Assembly: GCA_963682025.1 (NCBI GenBank)
Contig: OY821519.1
Coordinates: 3,537,001 to 3,601,000, forward strand
Direction of reading: 5' to 3'
DNA from: Cordilura impudica
Lineage: Eukaryota; Arthropoda; Insecta; Diptera; Scathophagidae
Length of the DNA stretch: 64,000 bases
The stretch's first letter is position 1. Each line of letters begins with the position of its first letter. Shown in pieces: positions 24,556 to 37,000 of the stretch. The notes under the pieces were generated by a model. That model worked only from the letters and a program-made list of their open reading frames with translations, did not search any database and had not been told where the DNA came from. The position numbers and the translations under genes are program-made.

Positions 24556-24921
24556 CTAGCAGATTCCAGCGGTCGAAATTCGAGTGCAATTTCTAGGCAA
24601 ATTTATTTTTCAGCTTAGACAATTCACAAACCAACACTTTTATGGTTTATTATTATTGTGAATAAAGATAACAAACTCATTAACAAACACGTTAACAAAT
24701 TTCATAAAACACACATAGCATATGTAGAATTTTATGTATGTGTTAGTAGCAACTTTAAATGCAATTTACTCAAAATGAAGGAAAAATTTTAAAAATCTGT
24801 AAATCTACAAAACGGCGAAAAAGAAATACCTTTCAAATAATATACGTTTGTCGAAAATCGGATAAAACGGTAGAACAAAACATCGGTCACAAAAAATCAC
24901 CTAGCCTATTAATATTATAGA
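24556..24921 (-). mobile_element. Small non-autonomous Helitron, copy 1
   Basis: Read on the minus strand it starts TCTATAATATTAATAGGCTA and ends CTGGAATCTGCTAG, i.e. 5' TC and 3' CTAG, and sits between A and T. About 14 bases before the CTAG lies an inverted repeat around TCGAAATTCGA. Four other copies in this window share both ends. No Rep/helicase coding is present. Confidence 0.8.
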
Positions 24922-25105
24922 TATACTATATTGTTTTTTAAATGTGAATGCAACTGACGATTTTTAAACTTTAGATAAATCCGAAAACGGCCCCAGAACA
25001 ACCTAACCTGACGTCTTAACATATGTTTTAAGTTTAAAAGCGCCACGTTCTTTCGTTTTTTTTTTTCGAGCAATCAAAAGAAACGACCACAGAAAATTTT
25101 TAAAC

Positions 25106-26048
25106 ATGGAAAAAAAATTGGTCAACGTTATGTAATTCAATACTGCCACTTGAAAGTTCTCAGTGCAACCAATATTAAAACCTTCGTTTACGACTGTAAA
25201 ATATTGGTTGGCAGAGTTTATACGAGGCAGTACGAGATGACGACCAAGACGACCACCGTAGCGGTCAATTGAGGTGGTCACGCCAGAAACGGTTAAGAAA
25301 ATCCACAAAATGATATTGGATGATCGTCAGCTGATGGTGTGTGAGCTAGCTGAAATAATAGTCATTACAGTGCATATTGACCGAAAATTTGGAGATGTGA
25401 AAGCTGTTTCCAAAATGGGGGCTTAGTTAGCTCACAATAGAAAAAAAAAAAACAGCGTCGCGAAGATGTTTCAATAGAGTGTTTGACGATGTGTCACCGC
25501 AATAAATGAGAGTTTCTGCGTCGATTCGTAACAACGGCTGAAACAATGGTCCACCAGCTCACACCTGAGATAAAGGAACAGTCAAAATAGTGGACTGAAA
25601 TGGGAGTATCGTGTCCAAAGAAGGCGAAGACAGGTTTATAGCGTCTGTTTTGGTATAATTTTTATTGATTATTTTCAGAAAGGAAAAACAATCAACGGCG
25701 TATACTATGCTGACTTATTGCAACGTTTAAGTAATGAAATTGACGAAACAGAAAGTGGTATTTCATCAAGACAATGCACTAGTTCACACATACATTATTG
25801 CGATGGCCAAAATCCGTGAATTAGTGTTCGTATTACTTTATTCATCACGCACCTTCTTCGCCAGATTTAGCTCTCTCGGATTATTTTCTATTCCAAACTT
25901 TAAGAAATGGCTCGGTGGTCAAAGATTTGCCAGAAATGAAGAGGTGGAGACTGTGAGTGATGGCTATTTTAAGGCGCTGGACAGTTCTTGCTATATTGCT
26001 GTAATCGGGGTATCGAAGCTACTGAACATCGCTGGGAAAAGTGTATGA
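25106..26048 (+). pseudogene. Mariner (DD34D) transposase pseudogene
   Basis: Starting at ATG 25106, broken frames give VKYWLAEFIRG (about 25193), PETVKKIHKMILDDRQL (about 25280; helix-turn-helix region), IFIDYFQKGKTINGVYY-like sequence near 25660-25710, then FHQDNALVHTYIIAMAKIREL (25752-25817), carrying the second catalytic Asp, and NFKKWLGGQRFARNEEV near 25890-25945. The order and motifs are those of mariner. The SPDLAPSD block with the third Asp is scrambled, and several stops and frameshifts occur, so it is dead. Inverted ends were not identified. Confidence 0.8.
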
Positions 26049-28156
26049 GGCCCTATCTCGTAGTTTGAAAGTTATCAGTATTTAAAATTGCGATTTTAAC
26101 TAAACAAAGTTTAACTGACATGCAAAAAACACGCACTAGGGCATACTATTATACAAAATTAACTTAATCTTTAAAAATAAAAAAGTTATGGCCACTTAAA
26201 TTTAGCCAAATATTGTCCGCCCTTACTTAATGAAAAATAGTTGAAGTTGAGCTGAGCTGAAATTAGATAAATAATTTCTAAATCGGTGATTGTGTGAAAT
26301 CGTATTATATTGATGAAATACGCAACAGTTATTGTTATATATTTTTACCATGGATTTCGAATTTAAGGTTTTATTATATCGACTGAAAAATGGAAATATA
26401 AAATTTATATATTAAAATAAAGTTTAGGCTAAGTTTATTTTGAAATATTGCCTTGAATTGAACATTTTCCTGTTTACTTTTAGCTGTTTATATGATTTTG
26501 TTGAGTATTTTTTTTTTCAAAAGTTTGTATTTATTTCTTTTGTTTAAGTTGTCGTTATTTTAACGTATCGATTGGTTTGTATGAAGTAGTACAATATAGA
26601 AAGGTAAACTTTAACACTTGATACAAACATTGTTAGAGTTGGTGTAATGTCTAATCAAAATTTGTATGTATTTGTTAGTTGCCTCATACGAATAATAATT
26701 ACTAAATACCGACTTCAATGGATCATAAACCCTCTATTTTTATACATTCTTGTGATTTGTTCTGTTAATCTTTATTGTATGTACATAGAAAGCAAAAAAT
26801 TGTATGAACAATTTAAGACCACACGAACACTCTTATTTTGAAAAATCCAAAATATTTTATATGACATTTCCTAATGCCAATTAATGCTTTTATCTTTATA
26901 TCACACCATATTTCATATCTTTATAACTCATAATTAATCCCGCTTGTTGTGTTTAGTGTTTATTTAATTGGCATATTTGTAGTTTAAATATTTATACATG
27001 TGCTAAACTTTGAGTAAATTTAATTTGATTTAATTTAAAATCCCACTAAAATCCCAATTAAGCCTTATTTATATTTGAGGTACATTTCGAAGGTTGTTTT
27101 TTTTTTAATTCTTATAAAATTTATATTATATGATTTAAAAACTTACTTGAAATCCGTAAACCTGCTTTTTTTTAAATAATATTTTTACAGCTGCTATCCT
27201 TATTACTATATCGCAGTGTCAGTATCAGTATCAGATTCAGGTTTATTTATTTAATAAAAACACTTTTCTTAATAACTTTCCCACTTGAAGTTGTTTCTGT
27301 TTTTGTTTAACCAGCAATTCGAATTCAATTGGCAATTTCAAGTTAAGAAAAAAAAAAAAACAAAACTGGTGGATTGTTTAATATTATGGTAATTTTGCAG
27401 CTCCAGCTCTTAATACCTGAATACCGTCTAAAGCTATTGAGTCTCTGCAAACGACTGAGCACAATGCGTTAGTTACTCTACGAATACGGTTTATGAACAA
27501 AATAATCGTAAAGCATCGGCAGTAACGAGCGAAAACAGTTGTTAATCTCATGCCTTTTGCTTTAAATTGAAATTAACTGTTACTGATTGTGATCACTGTA
27601 AAGCTATTCAAGCGCGCCAGTCCGCCCGCCTTCCAATTCATACCTTTTAAATTCATGTCTCTATGGTGGGTTACTGTCACTTAAAATTAGTTTGATCGTA
27701 AAAAAAAGCGATGTAAGAGGTTGTTTTGACTAATTCTTAAAATGTTATCTATCATACAGTAATAACAAAATTATGATAATACGAGTAATTGTCGATTAAC
27801 GAATGTTTAAGTACCATTTATAAATTTGTGTGGAGCAACTTTATCAAAGAATCAGCTTGTTAGTGTTTCGAGTAGATTTGAGCAATGATTATTTCAGTCA
27901 TATATGAAAGCAATATATTAATAAAAATATCTAAAAACAAACGCAAATTCATTTCTCCCAATTAAACCATTATTTGTGACAAGAAAATGTAAATAAGCAA
28001 CTCATTTAAATAAAAATCAAAAATATATTTAAAAGTCATTTCGTGTACATTCTACATGTATACAGAAATATATACGAGTAAAATTTTAACTTCAGTCAAA
28101 TAAATATAAAAAATCTAAATTGCGATTTGCATAATAAATTGCTTTTTTTTTGTTAA
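26049..28156. other. Intergenic region upstream of the DRC2 gene
   Basis: Two kilobases without a recognised gene or transposon. The section about 27370-27700 is less AT-rich and may hold regulatory or 5'UTR sequence. The presumed DRC2 promoter must be at its right end; no clear TATA box or initiator was seen. Confidence 0.4.
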
Positions 28157-31100
28157 ATGGATACCGATGCGTCAAAGGAACTTACATATGCTGATCTTTT
28201 AGAAGAACCACCACCTCCTCCAAAAAAGAAAAAAGGTCTAACAAAAGCTGAAAAGAGAGAGCGTAAACTTTTAGCTGAACAGGAATTCAAAAAATTGGAA
28301 TTAAGAGTAAGCATTTTGCGTCCGAAATAATTATAAATCTAACTTGGCAGCATATTATTCTAGGACCTTTTAAGACGAGAACTTGAGTTGTCAAAGAAAA
28401 CTGCTAGAAAATGTCGTGAAAATTGGGAAAATATGTGTAGGGAAATCAAATTAACAGAAATGAAAAATGAGCTGGTGGTAAGTTCAACCGATTAACATAC
28501 ATTCGCACGCTCGCTCACAGCTTATTTGATGCACTCATAGAATTTAAGAACAATTTCAAATATTTCGAAAGTTATTGACAATAGAAAAAAAAGAACAATA
28601 ACATTATTAAATTACAAATTTTAGTTTAGAAAAAATCTAAAATATTAATAGGCTAGGCGATTTCTTGTGACCGATGTTTTGTTCTACCGTTTTATCCCGA
28701 TTTTGACCAAAAGTATATAATTTGAAAGGTATTTCTTTTTAGCCGTTTTGTAGATTTACAGATATTTAAATTTGTTCCTTTATTTTGAGTAAATTGCATT
28801 TAAATTTGCTACTAACACATACATAAAATTATACAATATGCTATGTGTGTGTTTATTAAATTTGTTAATGTGTTTGTAATAAAAATGAGTTTGTTTTTTT
28901 GTGTTTATTTGTGAATTGGCTATAATTGATTAGCATATCTTTAGGGTCTTTATTTAAAGAAAAAATAAAATTTCCTAGAATTTGCAGGGCTGGAATCTGC
29001 TAGTTAACAGAAAATGGTTCTCCATAAAAAAGATACAATTAAATATAAAAATTATTTTACACTTTTGAACTCTCAGCTTTAATGATACCCTAATTTTCAG
29101 TCTTTATATATCTTTTTAAACCCTTTCTATTAACTCATATTCTCTGTCTGTCTGTCTGCCTCATCCAATTGATCTGAAACTTGGCCCATAGTCTTGTTGT
29201 GACTATAGATTAATTTTGGGGTAGTCACGCACAGTCACGGAGAGATTAAAACCTCACTTCCCCTCTTCCGATCGATCTGAAACTTTGTCAACAGACTTAT
29301 TGTGGCCAAAGATTAATTTTAAAATAGTCACACACAGTCACGGAGTGATATAAACCCCATTTCCCCTTATCCAATCAATCTGAAACTGGGTCCATAAACT
29401 TGTGACCAAAGATAAATTTTAAAATATTTACGCAAAGTCATGCACAGTTCCGGAGAGATTCAAAGTTGATATGCATAAGGAAAGAAAGAGTTTTAATAAA
29501 AACTTTGTTTTATGGGTTATATTATTTGTAATTAAATTACACTTAATACTTAGTAGGGTATCCTTTTTGATATAGGATAACTTTATATTTGGGTTTTATA
29601 GATTCTACCAATACATTTATGTAATCGGAACAAATTTAACCCCACTCGGCAAGCAACACACGTTACAGTTCTTAGCATGAGAAATATTGTGATTACGAAT
29701 TTTCTTTTCAAGCTCTGACGTTAAGATCTGGGCTCTGAACAAGTGACTGTGCAACATGAGTTTAGTTCCAGATCAACCATTTCTTCACAAAAGCATGGAT
29801 CCAAATGAATCGATAATATCAAATTTTTTCGCATTTTGTAATAGATAATCTTTCAGTAGATCCAGACACATTTTTTGTCCATATTGCCTTCAATAGAGGT
29901 AAAATTTCCGACTCCTGAGTACGTCATACAGCCCTACAGCATTACGTTGCTCCAACGTGTTTGGTTTGGTTTTCTCCTTCAAAAGAGGTAAAATTTCCGA
30001 CTCCTGAGTACGTCATACAGCCCTACAGCATTACGTTGCCTCCAACGTGTTTGGTTTGGTTTTCTCCAAACATCGGACTTGCCATCTGATCTAAATAGTT
30101 TAAATTTTCTTTCAGCAACATAAATGATCACCTACCAAAAATAAATATTTCTGTTTATATTTTCTCGAGAAAACTCTATTCTCGTTTTGTATTTGTGACA
30201 ATAATGAATATCTTGTTTTGGGGGGGCACGGATATGAAAATTGTCTTCTCGCAAAACTCTTCGAATAGTTTTCGGATTGGAAGTCGTACCTAAGTCTGTT
30301 CAGCTTCAATTTCCAACTTTGGACCACCAATATGGGGTTTTTCCTTACATCTCTTATGGGGTTGTAGATCTACCTTAATTTTTTGATTCTATTTTCATGG
30401 AGAAACCTTTCAATGATTTGGTGGACTGTTGTTTTTAAATTTCTTTCTTTCTTTTCAAATATCACTTTAAAATGATCTTTGGCACTGATCTTCATCAAAA
30501 TGTGTAACATTGATCCTGAAGTTTTCTCTCAGATAACAGTTTTATACGATTCATCATATAAGCTTTGAGCAGAGATGAATGAGAACATTAATTATTTCGT
30601 TGGAATGTTGCACAGTGGGATCGCTTCACATATTTCTGGCAAAAAGTCTAAAGAGAGCCCGTAGAACATTGAAATTTGGCCCATAGACTTTTATCCATTC
30701 AATTAAAAAAAATTTTAAATTTCATCAAAATTGACCACGCCCATCACCCCCGTCCATATTACCCGAAAATATTGTTTCGTCCAAAATTTTTTTTACCAAA
30801 AGTCGTGAAACAAGTCATCAGTGGTATGAAGTTGAGATATCTGAAGAGTTTCATGGAAATCGGCCAGGCCCATCACCCGCAGCCCATATATCCGAAAAAG
30901 AATTTTTGGACCCGAATTTTACTTTCTTCATTAAAAGTCTTGTAACTTGACTTAAGTTATCAGTATTATGAAGTAAAGATTTTTGCAAAAGTTTACAGAA
31001 ATATGCCATGCCCAAAAAAAAAATTTTTTTTATAAAAGAATTTTGTTTTTGAAACAAACTGAAAAAGTTTTGTAATTCGGCTTAAAAGCTATAAGTAACA

Positions 31101-33979
31101 ATATTTTTCCATTAAAAAAAACTAGCTATAACAAGATTAACGATATAATGATTGATAAATATTTTTACATGTATGCAAATATAGACTTTTCTATTCATCT
31201 TCTATTTCCAACACATGTTTATGAGGTTGACGTCTTAAGCTAGTGATGTAAGGATGCGAGTCTGCTGCACTTTCTGGAGAACATACTTCCATATCTTCAA
31301 ACACATGGACCTAAAAGTATTCACCATATGATATCGTGTTTCTTTGAATTACTGAAATTAAATTTCGTGTGACTTTGTTTTTTTTTATAAAATTTATAAC
31401 TTTGTTCTACAGTATAAAATATTATCCGAATTTTATATTTTAAATCAAAAGAATACATCACTGATTTCTTAAGTGCAATCATGGCTTCCTGAATATTTTT
31501 AAACTATTATCGTTATCCAATTTTTTTCAAAATTAATGTTGAAATGCACTATTTTTCAAATATAATTACACCAAATAGATATGACAAAAATAAATTATCT
31601 ACCCGGACCATTGAAATGCATAAAAATATGAGGTGGTTTTATAGAAAAATTAGAATTTATAGAAAAAAAAATATGATGCATTTCTCTTAATTAAACAATT
31701 CTAGACATAACTGCATCATTATATTTTTGATATATTAAACTCGAAAAACGGACTTTTTGCCAGCAAAACCCCACAGAGTGTCGTCAAGAGTGACCACATA
31801 GTGGTATAGGGTAAAATGATTTTGTGCTGATGTTTGCAACTACCATTTATTATATCATTTATTATACCGATCGACTCTGAATCACTTTCTGAGTCGATTT
31901 ACCGATGTCCGTCCGTCCGTCCATCTGTGTCCATGTAAACCTTGTAATCAAACTACAGGTTGCAAATATGAATATATTTTGATGAAAATCGGTATATAAG
32001 CTTCTGTCAGCCATGGCATAAACACTATTGAAATTGGTGAAAATCGGTGCATGTTCAGACCTAGTCCCCATACAAATGACCCCTATGAAATCGTCTTAAA
32101 TTGTCATAAGATCCAAATTATCATATAGATCTCGATCAAATTGGGTTTGTGTATGTTTATTATTCCCATTAATCAGTAGTCCAAAAATAAACCCTATAGG
32201 GCAATTTTTAGTCATAGCCCCCCATATAAAGCTGCTTCCCGATCTTCACTTAAATCTATAAAAAAGCAAAAATATTGCATAGATTTTTCTTAAATTTGGT
32301 ATATGGTCAGGATCGGTCCATTTTTCGACCTAGCCCCCATACAAATATAGCATCCGATATGAACTTTTTCATATTCAGAGACAAAAAACTAATAATTTGG
32401 TTTATGCTTATTTTCTATATCGAATTAGTTTGGTCTTAGAGATAGGGTCTCTTAACCCATGTATAGTTTAGTCGGCCTAGACCGACTATAATTTTCTTCT
32501 TGTTTTTTTTTGTTATGTTTATGTTTCTTTGAAATGCAATAATTTTCGACATATAGCTTTTTTTTTTTTTTGCAAAAATTATTGACTGCATCAAATAAGC
32601 TGTGATCGACTGTAGGTAAAAAAAAAATTGATCTGACCTAAAAACGACTTTATATGAAGGAATGGCAAAACAAAGTTAATCGAGTGTTTGAGCAAAAAGA
32701 TGAAAAAGTTAATCTTATACTGGAGGAAATGGCAACAACTGAGGAAATGCACAAGCGCAACTATTCTATGCAATTGCAAATGATGGATTATTTAACTGGT
32801 TGGTTGGTTAATTTTGTTGTTGTTTTGTTTTGAGAGATTTTGTTTTACTTCCTAGATACATTTAGTGAGTTTCAAAATATTTCCAAGGCAATATATGAAA
32901 CCCAGGCATCAGAAATGTTGCATGATTTTTACCAAGAAGTTAACGAGAAACATGATGTCGAACAACAGCTAAAATTGAATTGTGAAAATGTTTTGCATGC
33001 TACGAATCTGATGGTCGAACAAGAAATGTTGACTGACTATCAGATTTTTTTGGATAAACTAGATGATCGTCAAAATACGGAAATAGAAAAGCGTTATCAA
33101 GTACGTTGTTCGATCATAAATAAAATGAAAAGTTTGCAGAAGCAATTGATAGCATTTATAGATTCGCTGCGCAATGCCTCTTTGGACGTTCACAAGTACG
33201 AACGAGTTAATGCTCTCATGGATCGTCAACGAAATTTCGTACTTGAAACGCATAAACTTAATGATATAGAGGAAAGTAGTTCTCGTATATATAGTGGTCT
33301 ACAAAGAGACTTGATCATGATGGAAGCGGAAGCTGCACGTAATATCAATGATTTACAGTTAGAGCATGCTTACTTTGTGGAAATGCGTCAAAAAATTGAA
33401 AGCGAAATGAAACAGGACCAGGAGAAAACTCACGATAAACTCAAAATGCTAACCAGTGAAAGCTTTAAAGTTCTCAAAGTAAGAATGCGTTTAATTGCTA
33501 ACAAATCTGTGCTATATTATTTTATTATTTGTTGCTAGAACTACCAGAAGATCCATAAATACGGAGAACTATTGTTGTCTTTGGCCGCAAATTGTAGAAA
33601 GCTACAGACTGAGTCAGAAAAAATTGTACCAGTTGGAAATTTTGCGGAGAACATGGAGGCTGAAACAGAAGAGATGCAATTAAAATTGCACGTTTTGGAT
33701 CTCAAGGCTCATGTTGATTTAACAGAAGAAGAGCTACAGACCGAAATTAAACTTATGAAAAATTTTTGGCGTCGTCAAGCTTTAGCGGAGGCCCAAGTTG
33801 TTTTACTCGAGCAGAAAAAGCTCCATTTGACTGAGGAAAACCAACACTATATTAATATCATTAAACGTATGAGCAAAGTTGATGATGCAGACGATCTAAC
33901 TGATGCTTTTAAAATCCAATGCGTTTTAGATGAAGTTACACCCTGCTTAGGGGTACAGAATCGGAACAGTAATAAATAA
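28157..33979 (+). CDS. DRC2: Dynein regulatory complex subunit 2 (DRC2/CCDC65)
   Basis: Five exons: 28157-28306, 28364-28477, 32660-32798, 32856-33478, 33539-33979, joined in frame into 488 residues (human DRC2 is similar in length). Residues 1-50 hold a PPPPPKKKK stretch and a basic helix; nearly all the rest is predicted coiled coil. Family resemblance is clearest in KCRENWENMCREIK (about 62-75), which matches the DRC2 block around NTQWRTVLREVK, and in the C-terminal KNFWRRQALAEAQVVLLEQK...LTEENQHY, which matches its FWKRYNKVLLEK...LLDENQQL block. DRC2 pairs with DRC1 as the base of the nexin-dynein regulatory complex on axonemal doublets, so in a fly it should act in sperm flagella and ciliated sensory neurons. 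Three introns are 57-60 bp. Intron 2 (28478-32659) is 4.2 kb and full of transposons. The exon 3 acceptor (TATATGAAG|GAATGG) has a weak pyrimidine tract but is the only one keeping the frame. Confidence 0.85.
28645..29003 (+). mobile_element. Small non-autonomous Helitron, copy 2
   Basis: In DRC2 intron 2. It starts TCTAAAATATTAATAGGCTA after an A and ends GAATCTGCTAG before a T, in the opposite orientation to copy 1. Body sequences shared with the other copies include CGATTTCTTGTGACCGATG and TTTGAAAGGTATTTCTTTTT. Confidence 0.8.
29126..29515 (-). mobile_element. Family C element, copy C3 (short)
   Basis: Reversed relative to C1 and C2 and located in DRC2 intron 2. Three minisatellite monomers are recognisable by the complement of TCCGTGACTGTGCGTGAC (about 29230, 29328, 29440). 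Its ends are CTATTAACTCATATTCTCTG (left) and GAAAGAAAGAGTTTTAATAA (right). Confidence 0.7.
29540..30470 (-). pseudogene. Tc1-like transposase pseudogene
   Basis: On the minus strand the frame at about 30330-30112 (VVQSWKLKLNRLRYDF...) continues, after shifts, into KLFRSDGKSDVWRKPN (near 30110-30065), typical of the region after the first catalytic Asp in Tc1-like transposases, and then into KMCLDLLKDYLLQNAKKF near 29870-29820. Several stops are present. It lies within DRC2 intron 2. An 89-bp segment is duplicated in tandem inside it (29895-30067). Confidence 0.55.
30690..31080 (+). repeat. About 125-bp tandem repeat with CCACGCCCATCACCC core
   Basis: Three diverged tandem units, each with (G)ACCACGCCCATCACCC or a variant, AAAATTTTTTT, AAAGTCTTGTAAC and ATGAAGT. 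The layout resembles the CCACGCCCCTCCGCCC repeats at 5.7 and 46.6 kb. Short ORFs over it are by-products. In DRC2 intron 2. Confidence 0.5.
31791..32507 (+). repeat. Family D repeat, copy D1
   Basis: About 715 bp between a short hairpin CCACATAGTGG next to GGTATAGGGTA (31794) and a near-palindrome AGTCGGCCTAGACCGACTAT (32470-32489), which is followed by AATTTTCTTCTTG. It contains GTCCGTCCGTCCGTCC (31908) and ACCGATCGACTC motifs. Copies D2 (50334-51082, reversed) and D3 (about 53478-53862) match it over most of their length. Non-coding; in DRC2 intron 2. Confidence 0.75.
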
Positions 33980-34040
33980 ATGATACATTTTCTAAAATCA
34001 CATAATGAACAATCACACTTAAACACAAAAAAAAATATAA

Positions 34041-34050
34041 AATAAATAAA
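34041..34050 (+). terminator. Probable DRC2 polyadenylation signal
   Basis: Two overlapping AATAAA hexamers (AATAAATAAA) lie 62 bases after the DRC2 stop. They fall within the 103 bp that separate it from the stop codon of the convergent MAIP1 gene, so transcripts of the two genes may overlap. Confidence 0.55.
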
Positions 34051-34082
34051 TTTACTTTTTCCATAAAAATATTATTTTCAAT

Positions 34083-37000
34083 TCATTGCTGGGGATCATA
34101 ATTGAGAACATCAAATGTAAGAATTTTATAAAATGAAACTGACCAATCCTTGTCATTATTTTGTCGGTCTGGATTTGCCGTGTAATCACGTCTAAACCGC
34201 ACAAATATTTCTGCAAAAACTATTCGATGTGGCACTGATAAAACTTCATAGGGAGTTTTAAGATCTGTATCCAACTTCCTTAGAATATCATTAATTTCTA
34301 CGGACTCCTCGGCCGAATCAAAATCCTTGGTATTCCGCAAAGCTACAAAAAGCATATCAATAAAACAATATTTACGTCCTGCAATGAATGATGATGTATG
34401 TAATTGCAAAATCAAATGTATTCTATTTTATAAATGTTACCATAATTTTGTCTGGTAGCCACTTTCATGGGTATTGCCCGACGTAAATGTTCCGTTTCGA
34501 AACGTATTAATTTTAAACGTGTATCGTTGCGCGACAACAACATATCCCTGGTGATTTGTTGGTATCCAATGGGAGTTGTTAATTTACTAATTCCTTTTGT
34601 ATTTTGCTCTCGTATAATATCGGTTAAGACCACAGCAGCCTAGAAAAATTCAATTTAAACAGTTGTACACATTAATGTTATCGAAAGGTTCTAAAGATAC
34701 TTCTTTTATTATGCTAAAAATATTTTTCCAATACACGGTTTATATGAAAAGCAAATTTTATACTAGTCTACAAATCTGTAAAAAATATTGGACTCAAAGT
34801 AGATTTAATACAAGGAGTGGTGCTAATTTTCGGATTGCAAGATGTCGGCTGGAGCCAACCAAGAAAAGAGTTGAATATGCTGGGTGTATAAAATTTAACA
34901 ATTTACCAGAAGTCCTAAAAACAATTTTTAAGAAAAGTTTAAATGAATATATTTTACAGAATGTTGAAATGCTTCTTCAATAGTTTTATTTGCTGTATTT
35001 TAAATTTTTTTCATTAAGTAATATTGTGTATATAAATCTTTTTTTTTCCTTTGGGAAAAATTTGGGGAAAATATTGTCCAATTCAGATTAGGAATGCTAT
35101 AAAGGCAAATGTTGACGTTTCCAGTTTTGGGTCAACTGAAATCTCACAAAATCGTTTTGATATATTGGGGATGCTGAATATAGAAGTAAATAATGGTCCA
35201 TCTACAAGCAGACAAGCAGCTAAGAATGCAAACAAAAGCAAGAATGGTGAGGAGAACTCTGGTAGGCCGGTTAGGAAAAAATTTTGTCCGCCAATTATTT
35301 TACATAACGTTAATGTAAAGAAACTGGTTGACCAATTAAATGAAAGAACGCCAAAAGTAGTATACAAAATTATTAATTCATCTAGAAATAAAAGTAAAAT
35401 TTATTTCGAAGATTTGACAGCACATTTGGAAATGATGGAATTGTTAAGGGCCCAGAGTATAAAGTCTTACTCTTTTACTCCGTCAGAATTAAGAAGAATA
35501 ACAATTATTTTAAGGGGATTGTACCATTTAACTGAAGTGGCTGAAATTGAATCTGCCCTTAAAACTGAATTGCCAAATACAATTGAAAAGGTTAGTAAAC
35601 TAGTCACGCAGTATTCTGCAAAAAATGATTACGATACTGGTTTATTTATTGTTACTCTAGCACAAGGGAAGAAAATAAATGATGTGAGTGATTACGTTAT
35701 ATTTTAAACCAATCTAGTACTTGGGAGTCACCCAAGTCAAAGAAAAGGGAAATTCAATGTTTTAGGTGTCAGTCGTGGGGACATACAGCCCGATACTGTA
35801 ATTCTATTTTTAAATGTGTAAAATGTACTTTGGAGCATGAACCTGGTAAATGTACCGTTAAAAAGGGAGAATCTTCTCCAACTTGTGTCAATTGTAACGA
35901 AAGCGGTCATGCTGCTAATTATAGAGGCTGCCCATCCTACAAAACCTATTTAAAAAATAAGAAAGAAATACTTGACAAGGTTAAGAACAGAAGACAGACA
36001 ATTAAGGATAATGTTAATTCTGCAATAAGTAGTAGTCAAGCGGTTAATGAAATAACCTCTTTCGCTAGTCTTTTTTATTCCGATAATAGTAATCAAACTG
36101 TACGTAATCAAGCTGTTAATAATCAAAATCTACCCCCAATTGTGGCGGAATTCATAAAGCTCGAGGAATATTTTAGAGAGTATAAACCTCAATCGTTAGA
36201 ATCCAAAATTTTGAATTTTCTTAATTCTTATAAACTAGTGCCATTAAGTTTGGCCAAGCAAGAATATGGCAGTTTAATGAATGAAGTTATGTCCCATTAT
36301 GGCCCGAAATAATTTAATATTTGTTACAATAAATGTAAGGTCGTTAGTCGAATTAAGTAGACGTATCGAATTAGTTAAGATTCTTAACTTTCATAAAGTT
36401 AATGAGTGTTTCTTACAGGAAACACGCTTTCGAGTAAACTCAAAAGTTACTTTTGATAATTATAATGTAATTAGAGATTATTCCAGTCTTGGTACTGCCA
36501 TACTCATCAATAAGAGTATTAATTTTTCTTCTCTTAATACAACAAATTTTAAATTTCCAAACAGTTTCATTGAATTAAATGTTTCCTTTGGGAGTCAAGT
36601 TAAAAAATTTATGTTGGGCAGTGTTTACTTTCCAACTAATCTTCCACGTAATGATTTCAGTTCTAGTCTTGATGCTATTAATAACTTTTCAATGGGTTAC
36701 AATGGGGTATTTATTGGAGGGGATTTTAACTCCCGAAATACTCATTGGGGTGATTCTATAGACAATTTGAATGGACAACGCTTCTTTGATTGGTTAAGCT
36801 ATTCGAATAGTAATTTTACGACTCTGTGTGATGTAAATCCAACTTTTCCTGGGGGGCCATCTTTTCTGGATCATTTCCTGATCAGTACAGTTCTTATAGA
36901 CTCGGTAAATCGTAATTTTCAGATAAATAGTCTACCGACTTTTTCTGATCACTACCCTTTAAAATTGGTGTTTAAATTTTCGGATTTTGATTTAATTATG

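Noticed and set aside
25003..25308. 101-residue minus-strand ORF
   Set aside because: Shadow of the mariner transposase pseudogene on the other strand.
27396..27470. Possible second exon for the 8320 exon, after TTTTGCAG
   Set aside because: In phase and open for 23 codons to a TAG, but the peptide is unremarkable and would need a 19 kb intron; no independent support.
30676..30945. 89-residue ORF with HHPRP/HHPQP motifs
   Set aside because: It is the translation of a tandem DNA repeat (30690-31080), not a conserved protein.
35701..35709. Programmed -1 frameshift in LINE ORF1 at a TTTTAAAC run
   Set aside because: The zero-frame codons do not form an X XXY YYZ slippery heptamer; a one-base deletion fits better, given other indels in this copy.
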